A stretch of 64,000 nt of DNA from Epiperipatus broadwayi (taxonomy: Eukaryota > Onychophora > Udeonychophora > Euonychophora > Peripatidae), in contig JAQFVV010000037.1 in the NCBI GenBank assembly GCA_028023455.1, forward strand, positions 64,001 through 128,000, given 5' to 3'. The notes beneath the pieces were generated by a model that saw only the letters and a list, made by a program, of their open reading frames with translations, made no database searches and was not told where the DNA came from. The position numbers and the translations under genes were made by a program. This document shows positions 25,400 through 36,549 of the stretch, piece by piece (position 1 is the first letter of the stretch; each line of letters starts with the position of its first letter).

Positions 25400-27060
25400 A
25401 AACAGATCATAAATAGTACATATTCAACAAATAAAGCTAAAAAAAAAAGCTGTTCGACATCATAGATATAACTAGAAAACATACCTTTTGATTTAAGAAT
25501 AATACTAGAGATCTGATGTTTTGCATGTAACTAATAGTGAAAAACAATAAACTGTGAATGGAAGCAAAAGACATAATTAAAAAAAATAAGATAAAAAAAC
25601 TAAGAAAATCAAAATGGAATTCAGAAGATACAGTGATAACATAATGAAAAGAGGACAAAATTAAAAAGGAGAAAAATCTTTTAAACTAGATGAATAAAAA
25701 TTTTCAAACAGCATCCATAAAAGATATAGGTCAATATTATAACAATATTTAGAGAGATTAAAAAAAGGAAATAATTTTGGAAAAACAAAAACTGTATGTC
25801 AATATGTAAGATCAAAAGAAAGTTTTACCACAAGTACGATTGGATAAAAAAAAAGCCATTATATAGATTATATACAAACAAATAAAAATCAAACAGAAAT
25901 GGAAAGAATACACAGAAAAGCTATAACATAAAGAGATTTTTTTAAAGTTATCCCACATTAAAAATTTGCAATAATAAAAGATGAGGTCAGGTTATCTTTG
26001 AGATCATTATCAAAAGAAAATATTTCTAAAAAAGATGCCACTGCATTTCAATTTTTTTTCATGAAATTAAAGAAAAACCAATAAAAAATACTGATCAAAT
26101 ATTTATTGATCTAAAAAATTAATCTGCATATTAGATGAATTCAAATTATATTCATATATCAAAGACAGTAGCTGTGATAAAGTGTGAAAATTATTATAAT
26201 ACATTTCTTGCACCATAGACATTGTATTCTGAATATTATTCAGTATAGATTAATTTTTACATTAGAATAGAACAGTCAGCTGTATAAGATGATTTCAGAA
26301 AAAAAAATTAGAAATTACAAACATCAGCAGAATGATGCATGCTGGGTAATTGATAAGGTTATAGAAGTCTACATATACTTTTTGATTATTGCAAAACATT
26401 TAATTGATAATGCTAAATTTTTGAAAGTTCATTAGTCTCACAAAGAATTTCTATGAGACTAGAAGCTGAACATAACACGAACTATGGTGGTATAGATGAT
26501 TGTAAATAGAAAAAAAAAAGGACACTTTGTATATTATTAATTCAATTTTATGCCAAATATGCTTGGGTGAAATTACATGCAGAATGAAGATTTGCAAAAA
26601 AATAATGAGATAAGCTGGTGACACCAAGACAATAATTCAAAAAGGTAACGAAAAGATGAGATTGTTGAAAATATAAAGAAGGCAAATGTTATGGTGAGAG
26701 AATCATAAACTGTGACAAAAACTCAATATTGAAGGCATGAAAATAGTTGTCAGTTTTTACTTTCTTGAATTATTCATAAGCAACAGAGGACCAGAAGTCA
26801 AGAGATTTGTCGCAGACTAATGCTGAAAAGAGCTGCAATAGGAAACCTGGAAATGACTTTTAGATATAATGATATACTTTTAAAAATGAAAGTCAGAATT
26901 ATTCAAATTATGGTATTACCTATGACTTTATGAATGTGAAAACTGGGGAATGTCGAATGATAAAAATTTTGTCAATGCTTTTGAACTGGTGCTAATAAAT
27001 ACATTTGAAAATATAAGACCAGAACTCTTGCTTAAAAGACAAATAACAGAATAAAATTTG
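25400..27060 (+). mobile_element. Decayed LINE reverse transcriptase
   Basis: Readable islands are in RT order on the plus strand. Around 26370-26410 is LFDYCKTFN, equivalent to the FxDYxKAFD motif. Around 26780-26930 is ICRRLMLKRAAIGNLEMTFR, then LLKMKVRIIQIMVLPMTLY with YECENWG in the next frame, the usual 'I..RI..A..AF..L...L...LK.RI...V.P.LLYGCE.W' region. Around 26960-27040 comes FELVLINTFENI, as in 'FEMWC.RR..RI'. The catalytic YADD is worn beyond recognition near 26600. Upstream A-rich sequence (25400-26100) is probably its 5' part. Many stops: a dead copy of a jockey/RTE-type LINE. Confidence 0.55.
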
Positions 27061-27109
27061 GGACTATTTTCATTATATTAAAGTAATTCATAAAACAGAA
27101 AGGAATAAC

Positions 27110-27235
27110 GAATGGCTTTATTGCTCACAAGTTCATAAAAAGCATGGGCACAGAAGTGACAGAGCTAGCTACAATCTGTGGACCTTAAGCTCCAGTCTAC
27201 TATTCTACCTCTGCACCTAATCAAGTAGAGAATAG
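27110..27235 (-). mobile_element. SINE family C, copy 2
   Basis: On the minus strand: GGTGCAGAGGTAGAATAGTA (A-box-like), GGAGCTTAAGGTCC (B-box position), ACAGATTGTAGC, and the terminus GAGCAATAAAGCCATTC. It lies immediately 3' of the LINE relic at 25400-27060. Closest relative: the copy at 44455. Confidence 0.65.
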
Positions 27236-28059
27236 AAAAGTTTATAATGTTTGGAAAGATTGATAGTAAAAAAGAAATGGCAACCAGCTATAAGATGGAA
27301 GAACTCCAATATCAAATTAACAGGTATGGGAGTTGGCATGTAATAATAATACCTACAAGTAGCAGACCTAAATATATATATATATGCATTAAGAATCATA
27401 TGTGAACATATTTAAAATAAAAACTATAAATTGTATTTGCTTATACTTAGGGTAATATGAGATCAATTCATTATAAAAAGACATCTTAAAATTACTTTAA
27501 AAACATTTTTTTAAAATTTTCTTTTGCCAATTATGTACATTTAAAAAGTAAACATTTACTTTAATTACAAATTTACTTAAATTTTAATAATCTTTATAGA
27601 ACTTCAAATAATATAGTTAACAAATTTGCATTTTTTTTTTCAGCGTGGGGGTGGATTTCAAAAAATATTAGCTTTTACTTTAAAATTAATATTTAAAAAA
27701 ATGATTTTAGATTTAACTTAAAATTAAATTTAAAAAATCATCTAATAATAATTTTGGAGAAAAAATTCAATTTTATTCTTTTTGTGAAACACAATTCGAT
27801 CAATATTGATAAACATATAATAAGTAAACACAAAGTTATGGTTTTGAAATATTTAAATCACTATTTCTTTATACATCATATAATTCTAATAAGATGATTG
27901 ATTTCGGGAATATGTCCGAATGTTCAAAGATCATAAAAAAAAAATCGTAAGAAATATTTGTTTTAAATTGTTTGAAAAGTTATTAACTGTTTATATATAT
28001 ATGAAATTAATAATTTCTCTAATAGTTTAAATTGTTTAATTTCTTTCATTTCATGCCAG

Positions 28060-28135
28060 CGTGAGTGGTTTAGGGTTCAGATTCTGGAAGGTACAGATCC
28101 TGGGATCGATTCCAGTTCGACGCTCGAACTTCTTA
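28060..28135 (+). repeat. tRNA-like sequence, probable SINE head
   Basis: GTGAGTGGTTTAGGGTTCAG could be an A box, and CTGGGATCGATTCCAG forms a T-arm-like stem-loop. Flanking AGCG/CGCT bases pair like part of an acceptor stem. The acceptor is mostly mismatched, so this is a relic rather than a functional tRNA gene. Confidence 0.4.
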
Positions 28136-29894
28136 AAAACTTTCGAGCAATGTAGCTTCATCTTTTTCTTTATTTCATCCTTAGAAACTTGTCATAAATG
28201 AGTTTGGTGATTCTAACTTCAGAAAAAGAAATAAAAATGGAAAAGTTGAATGTGTTCCTTAAAAAACTTGCTTATTTGACATCTTGCGATAATGTCTTTC
28301 AACACCTCATGCAACTGCAATTCTCGATTTATTAAATACATATAAATGACTATTGGGTTGGGGTACACTTCTTATATCAAAAAATATTATATAACTACCC
28401 ATCAGAGTAAAAACAATACACCTCCCTGCTCATTCTACATATATTTCTAGAAAAACCATCTTTCATCATGTGAATTAGAGTGAAAATATCTGTATTGCCA
28501 CACCAGAAATAATAGCTCAATTTTACATTCCTATATCGAGATAATTATTTGCTTGTAAATTATTTGTGAATTCCATGTAATAATCTAACATTGAACTGTA
28601 ATTTCTAGAATAGTGATTCAGGTATTACAAGCTCTAACTCATTTGAATTTTCCTTGAAATCTATGTAAAGTGAGAAAATGGTCTGATCGGTTTAACTCTT
28701 GTCAATAATTATGATACAAGAGACTTTAAATATGAGGAGTGCACTTGATTGGTTATATATACATTTAATGACATATTTTCATGAATAAACATATTATTTA
28801 TACATGATTCTTAACAGGAATCTTTGCTTAGATGCTTGAAAGCTATTTAGTCAAATATGACTATGGATACCCAAATCCTTTGATAAAACATTTGGCCTGT
28901 TGCATTTCTTCATTGTATCAGAAAACAGTTGTTTCAGTATACTCACCTACACCCCACTCAGAATTTAGAGTACTTTAAAGGTTTCCTGCATGTTTTTTGA
29001 TGGCTTGTTGATGCATTCATTGGTAGTTCATTACCTGTGATACCCATGAACTGAAACTAGAATCCAGGCAAAAAATAAAAAAAACATGAAAATTTTTCAT
29101 ATTGCAAATAGATTTATTCTTTTTCTTTCAAATAGTTATTCCGTAATTAAAACTGCTAGCAACCATATCAGTAAATAAGTATCTGGCTATTCTTAGTTAC
29201 AAGGTAAAAGTCATAGGTTAATCTAATTGGTTAGATGAGTGTCGATGTGCTGTCTGTAAAAATAAAAAAAGGAATTGCATAATGTAATTTTACCTTTGGT
29301 GGAGAAGATATAATACTCCCATGGGTGCTAAGTCCATTCCACTTTGTTAGTTCTCTGAATATATATGGTCTTAGAAATCTTTTTTTCCTTCTAATTACCA
29401 TTGGTCAAAAGCTCCGAAAATCATTTTGAAGATATTCTATTCATCATCAAGAAGCAGTATCTTCTTTACAGTATATTATAATATAAAAATTTATAAAGTA
29501 TCTAATTATAAACAATTTTTTTTGTCAGCAAAACAAAGTTGCTGTATTTATTTCAACTGGTTAAAGTTCAAAAAGAATGATTTACATTAATTTTACTTTG
29601 ATTTTCCAATAACTTTTTTTTAAAATATTTAATACCAAAATGATGTGTCTTTAACTACATTCATTATCAATATTTAATTCAGAATAATTTTATGCTCTCC
29701 AATTTCATTGCTTTCAATATATATTTATGAACTGTATCCTTTTACATTTATTTTAAATTGTATTTATTAATTTTTGATAACTATTTAAATATTATAAATC
29801 GTTAATTTTACCTTGTACCTACATACACTATATATAGAATATTTTGTAATTAACAGACATTTTATTTGTATTTTATATATATATTTTAAATTAA

Positions 29895-30345
29895 TAAAAT
29901 ATATAGGGGGTTTGAACTGACTTCCACACGCCCCTCAACCATCCATGCTACCTCATATCGCTGATACACTTGATCACACACATGTTGAAAAGATAAATAA
30001 TCACCAATATACATATTTTGTGCTAAAACAGCATTTGTCAATTGGTCCAGATTATCATCTCCACACACACATATATATAATCAAAGCTCAGCTTGTATTA
30101 AGATGGCCAATCTTCATACTTTAATGGACAGGCTTCAAACCTTTCACCCCACAACTGTTCAGTCATCCATTTCTTTGAAAATCTGATGATGGAATGCTCA
30201 AAGTCCACCTTAGTGCCAACCTTCTCATCCTATCCATGTTGACCACAAATCCCTCTGACCCCTCATTTACAGGACATAATCCATTTGTATACATATAAAA
30301 GGGATGGGCAGATCTTAAAGTACTACATTTTGAAATATGAATTTT
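29895..30345 (-). mobile_element. Hammerhead-bearing repeat, copy B (longest)
   Basis: Minus-strand order: GTGGTCAACATGGATAGGAT, ATCATCAGATTTTCAAAGAA, ATGGATGACTGAACAG, AAGCCTGTCCATTAAAGTAT, GAAGATTGGCCATCTTAATA, GAGCTTTGATTATATATATG, ribozyme core, CTTTTCAACATGTGTGTGAT, GTGGATGGTTGAGG-like end and GTTCAAACCCCC. The 5' half is shared with copy D (38815-39175). It shows that the family's unit extends at least 200 bp upstream of the ribozyme. It sits head-to-head with copy C. Confidence 0.75.
29997..30056 (-). ncRNA. Hammerhead ribozyme, inactivated
   Basis: Stem I (CCAA/TTGG inner, ATAATC/GATTAT outer), stem II (TGCT/AGCA) and the TATGTATA segment are preserved. The core reads TTGACAA instead of CTGATGA and AAAA instead of GAAA, so C3, G8 and G12 are lost. 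The preserved outer helix differs in sequence from that of copy A but pairs equally well. Confidence 0.75.
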
Positions 30346-30545
30346 TTTTTCTAATATAAGATGAGCTTTGATTGTATATATGTGTGGGGATGATAATCTG
30401 AACCAACTGATGAGTGGTGGTTTAGCACAATATATATATATATATTGATGATTATTTATCTTTTCAACATGTGTGTAATCAAGGGTATCAGCAGTATGAG
30501 ATAGCATGGATGGTTGAGGATCATGTGAAAGTCTGAGTCAACCTC
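30346..30545 (+). mobile_element. Hammerhead-bearing repeat, copy C
   Basis: It starts at TAATATAAGATGAGCTTTG, close to the 5' end of the inverted copy B, and continues through GATAATCTGAACCAACTGAT, TCTTTTCAACATGTGTGTAA and GCATGGATGGTTGAGGATCA to AGTCAACCTCC followed by a C run. It lacks the long 5' half seen in copies B and D. Confidence 0.75.
30394..30455 (+). ncRNA. Hammerhead ribozyme, inactivated
   Basis: CTGATGA is intact and the outer stem I (ATAATC/GATTAT) pairs. Stem II is mispaired (GTGGTG against AGCAC). The GAAA box has become AATA, losing G12, and the stem III segment has turned into a TA repeat. Confidence 0.7.
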
Positions 30546-30939
30546 CTCCCCCCCCATATATTACATGTAGAAGTGCTATGAAAAAGCCTGTACTGTAGAA
30601 AAAAATTCATATTTCAAAATTACTTAATAAAATAAATAATCATGTGGATAATTGTTCAGCAACTCACATAATGTTGATACTCTTAGTGTTATACTGAGCA
30701 TATATACAATTTTATTCAATTGCTCTAAAGCTTTTTTTAAAATATATTAATCCATTAAGAATGCATTACGAAATGATTGACTCTGAGCTCACTATTCTAC
30801 CAACCCAGTGAATTGCACAAACATACTAATTTGTTAGTAGTAATCAAAGATAAATGTGATGAATAAAAATTCCCAAAGAAAAATGCTTAAGGTTAAAATG
30901 TGGAATGTACTATAAATATCTTTCATATATATATATTTT

Positions 30940-31437
30940 GCATGGATAAGACTATCCACATTCCTCACCTTTTCCATCTGGTCCATCCACTGCAAGCTAG
31001 CCTTTGAAGGAGCTCATTTAAATCCTCTCCACCTCTTCATTAACATCATCAACAACATCAAAAAAAAGAGATGAAATCCTCTCTACCTCTACGGCCTTCT
31101 TTGAGACATGGAGACTGTTTGAAGTCCCGATACAACAATAATGCAAACACCGCAACAAACTCACATCAAACCCACCATCAAAGAGCAATATATTTACTAT
31201 TCCTATAAACACTCTATGGTCATTCTAAGCATCAACCTGTTGCAGGAACACAATGTCGTTCAATGGAAATACTGCAACCACTAACAATACAAAGTTGTAC
31301 AAGATAAACCAATGTCCACATAATAATACATGCATGAGAACTTTTGACCTTTTAACCAAGCTTAACCTGTTATCCTGTCTATCATAATACTATGTATATT
31401 TTGTGTTAAATAAATTTCTTGATAAAAAAAAAAAAAC
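30940..31437 (+). mobile_element. Retroposed 3' end with poly(A) tail, unclassified
   Basis: The segment is less AT-rich than its surroundings and ends TTAAATAAATTTCTTGAT followed by a 13-base A run (31425-31437). That gives a polyadenylation signal about 12 bases before the tail, as in a LINE or SINE 3' end or a processed transcript. I did not recognise a domain in any frame, and no second copy is present here. Confidence 0.45.
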
Positions 31438-31439
31438 AT

Positions 31440-33550
31440 CAATCTGTAAGCAGTCTATATCTAAATATATATGTCACTTGAAATTGTAACTCACTGATGT
31501 AACTTTATATTCTCGATCAATAAAGTTTACTTTGAATATATATATATTTTTGATCCTTCCTAAATATATAGAATGATATCCATTCATTGTTTGAGGAAGA
31601 ATGGCTTATTCTTTAATAATATATTCACTGAGCTATAGTAATTTCATGTTTACAATTATTAACTTATTATTAAAATAAGATCATTAAAAGTGAGATTCTG
31701 TTTCTGGTTTTTAGATAATTGATTATTAGCTAATCGATTATTAATGTCATATTTTAATCTGGCTGGTATATTAAATTCACTCTGATTTTCCACCAATCTT
31801 GGAAAGGTTAAACTTATAATCATCAAAACCTTAAGGAATAGAAGGAGTCATTCTATTTTTGGCCCTTTGTTAACATAAAGAGTTATTTATTAATTGCCTT
31901 AAGGAAAGTAAGTAGAAAATCTGAAATTTTTAGACATCTATATGTCTTCAAATCCAGCCATCTAACTTAAATAGCTTGGGATAGTGATATTTGGAAAAGC
32001 TTGTTAAGAGCTACTAACCTCATTATATAATATTCGTAATACAAGCTTATTAAATTAGTCACGTGATGTATGACTTGATTTCCTTGCAATATATATATTA
32101 GCATGTGTCAAGAAATATATAAAGCAAGTAAATAGATGTTAGATTACTTGATATTTATATAAATACATAGGGTTCTCATTTTCATATCTGTATATTTCAT
32201 ATTTTCTCATAATCATGATTGAACAATTGTAAAACAAGTTGGTAAATTCTCTTAGATTCATGTGTGGGAAGCTTCAAATCTAGACAATTTCAAAATAAAT
32301 AATTTCACAAAACAGATGTATGAAAAAATGTGTGTACTCCCAAAAAAGTAAACCAAAAATACACACGAATGATTTGAAACTGTTAATTTCTTTGCTGAGA
32401 TTACTTTCTGTTAAAATGGCAGTGACAACTTAAGATTTATTTATAGGTGTTTATAAAACTAACAAAACCCATTTTATACAGTATTATATAAATGGAAATA
32501 TATTGACAGTTTGGTCTGCTATAACATGTCTGTCTTCAATATATCAATTTTTTAAAGAAAGGCTGTATTTGTAGTTTGAAGATAAATCTAGAAGTTTTTT
32601 TTAAAAAACAAAACAAAACAATAAATGCAATATAATTGGAAGCAAATTTTATAATAAGTTTTTACCATCACCGACAAAATTACCTCTGCAAACAGGCAAC
32701 ATTATAAAACCAATGGAACACTGATCATCTGTGTGAATCAAATATCAGTTGCATGTTTGCCAATTTATCACTTATTCAGGCAAAAATATTGTTTTTGCAT
32801 GATGATATTTGCATGGAGGTTGATCCCATAGTACAAAAGAAAAAATTTTCTATAGATTTTAAAATATAAAAATTCAAAAAGAAAGTTCAAGTGGTGACAT
32901 CAATGAAATTAAAACTTTCCCACATAAATTAAAACTGTTGAAGAGGGATGTTACACTTTCAAAACTTTGATGCTGATGAAAAATGTGACTTTATTATAAT
33001 TGAAACTCATCTCGCACTTATATTTAAAAACAATAAAAAACTGTTTCTGGATTTAAAGTATGAGAGATTGCATAACTTGTTAGTGGATATTCCTATAATG
33101 TTAAAAAAATTGAAGTTCTTACTGATATATAGCTCTGAAAAATATTTCCAAATTATCAATACCAGTTGTTTGGAAACATAATGAAAAAACCAGATTGAGA
33201 AAAATGTATTGATTGGCTATACTAAGTTTGGATAATGTCATGTCTTATACTGCAGATTTTGGGGCTATGTAACAAAGTTGAAGTTGCATTTTTATCATCT
33301 TACACTACGTACATCAATCGATCCACAGATCAGATGAATATAGTATTTTAAAAGCATATTATTTTTTGCCTTAAAATAAAATAAACATTTGAAATAAAAA
33401 CATTTAAATATTTTGACGGTTATTCAACTCTTTGGTCAATCTTAGGAATTCATCATTTTGCATCTAATAAATGGACATGGGGAAGAATTTAGATTGAGAT
33501 GTCCATTCACACAGAATCCTTAATAATTATCTTTAATGTTATTTTTGCTG
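31440..33550. other. AT-rich intronic sequence, no feature seen
   Basis: No exon, repeat shared within the window or RNA gene was recognised. A 77-codon frame at 32948-33181 has no recognisable domain and is probably chance. Confidence 0.4.
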
Positions 33551-33559
33551 TCAGTCAAA

Positions 33560-34990
33560 TCTAAGAAAATTGTCAGGAACAAAAAAATGATTTATATATT
33601 GCCCTTTTTGATTTGGTCAAGGCATTTGATTCAATTAATAGCACATCTATGGCATTGTTTGAAAATAGCCGGTTGTCCATGAAAATTTATTCATATTATA
33701 CAGCTTTTATATGATGGAATGAGAGGAAGTATTATTACTACAGGTGGAATATCTGAGGCATTTAAAATGAAAACTGGTGTTAAACAAGGATACTTGCTTC
33801 AACTTTGTTCTCAATTTTTATGACAGTGGTCTTTGCAATTGTTTAAAGATAGCTTAATCAGACGGGGATCAAAATACAATATAGATTTGATGGAGTTTTT
33901 AATCAGAATTGGTTAAAAACAAGAATTTCATCTTGGATTCTGGTTTTAAAATATGCTGATGATTATGCTATTTTTGCCAGTTCAAAAGACAATTTATAGA
34001 ATATTCTTAATATTTTGTATGCAATTTATAAAAATTTTGGTTTATTAAGTAATGTTCAAAAAAACCTCAAATTCTTTATCAGCTAGTAACAGAAGAAAAA
34101 TCATCACCAACTTCCAGCTTGGACAGTATTCAATTTGAGAATGTAAATACCTTTAGTAGTTTTAAAAGTAAAAAGGTGCAGTTAAATGTTGAGATCCAAC
34201 ACAGACTCTTAATGTGCTGCTATTGCTTTTAACAAGTTAAAAGAGTATTTCATGAAAGGGAAATAACTACTGTAACTAAGTTAGCTATATATAAAGTTAT
34301 TATTTTATCTAATTTATTGTATGGATGTAAAACATAGACAATATATCAGTGCAATAAATCTTATTTAAGAATATTCCATACAATTTTAAAAATACAAGGG
34401 CAAGATCATAAAACCAATCAATATGTTATTCAGTTTGCCAAATGTGATACCACTGAGTCCATTATTGCAAAATCACACTTTCATTGAATTGGACACGTAA
34501 AACAAATGAACAATCAATAAATTACTGGTTTTCAAATAAAATTTAAATCTAAAGTAGTAATCATGATGTTAAACTGGGCAATAAAAAAAAACAAATAAAC
34601 AATGGAAAACTTTTGGAAAGAACATTTTATGATGAACTTAAGCATGGATTTCATAAAAGAGATAGACCCACATCTGTATTATAAATATTATCTCAAAGAC
34701 ATTAAAAAAAATGCAAAATCAATTGTTTCCATTGGAAAGATATGGCTGAGAAGAGAATACATTGGAGAGCTACAATTAGACATAATGTTGAAGAATTTCA
34801 GAAAGGAAACTTAAAGACAACATCAGAAAATATCAAGTAGATTTTGGACCACCATGTTCCATATGTGGACATATTTATGATTCTTAGATTAGTTTGTATA
34901 GCCATCGCAAATCTCATTTTAGACTAATTTTTTTTCTTCATTCTCCCTCTCTCATTTTTTTCTTCTTTTGGAGATGGAATGGCCATATTC
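33560..34990 (+). mobile_element. C2H2-tailed LINE, longest copy (Z1), pseudogene
   Basis: RT motifs appear in order: DLYIALFDLVKAFDSIN (33585-33640), GVKQGYLLQLC (about 33778-33810), KYADDYAIFASSKDN (about 33950-33993), then KNFGLLSNVQKNLKF with a frameshift, a VNTFSSFKS block, and a damaged LLYGCKT. Downstream come WRATIRHNVEEFQ and NIRKYQVDFGPPCSICGHIY. The latter belongs to a Cys-X2-Cys-X12-His-X3-His finger ending SLYSHRKSH at about 34910, interrupted by one stop. The YADD catalytic pair is intact but the frame is not. The RT plus C-terminal C2H2 finger arrangement is known from animal LINEs. It is 5'-truncated. Relatives are at 18000 and 57470. Confidence 0.8.
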
Positions 34991-35034
34991 ATTTTTGAGT
35001 GGCTGTTTAGCAAAAAACTTAGAACATGGTTCTT

Positions 35035-35258
35035 GAACCACTAAACATTACATGTTCACCATCTCTTATGCTAGCACATAACTATTATTAAACAGGCAAA
35101 ACTCTCCATACAGTAGTGCCACAATCCAGAAACTGGTTTGGGGAAATTGGATTAGTTAGGCACTAGATGGGGATTTTATGCACAAGTCTTCTGGCATCCA
35201 TTGATTACTCTGGTTGGCACAAGTTGGCACTACTGTATGGAGAGTTTTGCCTGTTTAA
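35035..35258. repeat. Short foldback element, perfect 30-bp inverted termini
   Basis: The ends at 35092-35121 and 35225-35254 are exact reverse complements over 30 bp (ACAGGCAAAACTCTCCATAC, then AGTAGTGCCA). TTAA lies on each side. A family flank (CATGTTCACCATCTC, TATGCTAGCACATAAC) precedes it, and this flank is also present next to other copies. The centre carries GCACTAGATGGGGATTTTAT and ATCCATTGATTACTCTGG in reverse orientation relative to copy 735-895. Confidence 0.85.
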
Positions 35259-36439
35259 TGACATGGTCCTTGTAAATTCCATACTATTATATTGCTTTTC
35301 AAAAATCATTTGTTTAATCAGTAATATCAGTTTAACTTCAGACTACTGAGCTTCACTTCTCACTATTTCAATCTCACCAGAATTAGAAAGGTGTCAAATA
35401 GATACAGAAAATAAGTTGGAAATTTCTGCATAGTTCATATGCTTAAAAACTTTATTAATTAATACTCACATCCTTTGAAAACACATAACGCAAATTATCA
35501 TTTACCTTGTAAATCATTCTTTCAGCACTGAACTTTTTTTTCTATTCTATTTCAATAGAATCTTTTTGTTATAAAAACAAACAGAAAACAATCTATCTCT
35601 TTCATTTTCTTTATCTTGAACTTCTTTCAAGATATAATTGTGCTGCCATTTCATATCCATTGATTGCTTATGTCTATTGTAGATGCTCTGTTATATATTA
35701 ATATAAAGTGGATTAATCTGAAGTATAAATTACAATTTGACAGCTTATTTTAATGAAGAAAGAAAAAATTAGAAGTTTATAATTATATAAAATATGTGTA
35801 ATTATAACTACTGCATATTATAATCAAAAGCATAATCTTGTTAGCTTTAAACTTCTTTTTAATTAAAAAAAGATTACTAAAAAAAAGAGACACTTTTAAA
35901 AGGTAAACATCATATGATTTATTTTAGTTACATATTTCAGTACATATCATATAAATATGCAGAAATGGTGAAAATATTTGTAGTTTAAATTAAAAGCACC
36001 ATCCCCTCCTCTTCAAATCACTCCTTCTCCTCCATTACCTTAACTATTAAAAAGAATCCGATCACAATGATGCATAGATACAGAACTTGTATAAATGGCT
36101 TAGATTCAAATCATTAAGAGGTTTTTTTGAATTTCAGGCTGGTAGCTTGACAGTGAGAAAAAGAATACAAGATTACTGCTGAAGGAATGTTTCCATAGAT
36201 TCCAAAAAGATTTGGATCCAAAACTCTTTACGGAGCAAAGCCATAAGCTAAAAACTAGGGTGGAGATATGGGTAAGACAGCTCTGTATAAGGATTTATCA
36301 ATTAAATTGTTACTTTTTAATTTTCAAATATCAAACTTACTTCACTCACAACTTGGACACTATTCATTCTCGATAAATACAGCAATGATTATCAATAATC
36401 ATTTATTAAACTAGAGATTGTCTCTAGCCCAGATATTGT

Positions 36440-36545
36440 TATAAATATTAATATCTGATTTTTTTGTGACGAATGTTGGTTCAGCACGAAATGCACATTT
36501 GGCTCATTTGACTTTTATTGTGTGGTGGTGCGGAGGTTATTTAAT
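36440..36545 (+). ncRNA. Degenerate hammerhead relic, copy E
   Basis: GTGACGA (36466-36472) replaces CTGATGA, so C3 is mutated while U7C is tolerated. TGTTG/CAGCA forms stem II around GGTT. GAAA (36488-36491) and TGCACATTTGG follow. It retains CACGAAA, whereas copies A and D read CATGAAA. No convincing flanking family sequence remains, so it may be an older or divergent lineage. Confidence 0.5.
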
Positions 36546-36549
36546 ACAT

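Noticed and set aside
30163-30507. Minus-strand 114-codon open frame containing VVNMDRMRRLALRWTLSIPS.
   Set aside because: It crosses the junction of two inverted hammerhead repeats. The corresponding frame in copy D is not conserved, so this is repeat sequence that happens to be open.
35088-35258. TTAA on both sides of the 35092-35254 hairpin as a piggyBac-type target duplication.
   Set aside because: The sequence outside the left TTAA is shared with the other family copies, so it belongs to the repeat and is not a fresh target site. The termini also lack piggyBac's usual CCY start.
36000-36280. Slightly GC-richer stretch with CAGGCTGGTAGCTTGACAGT as a possible exon.
   Set aside because: No consistent frame with splice sites, and no recognisable domain.
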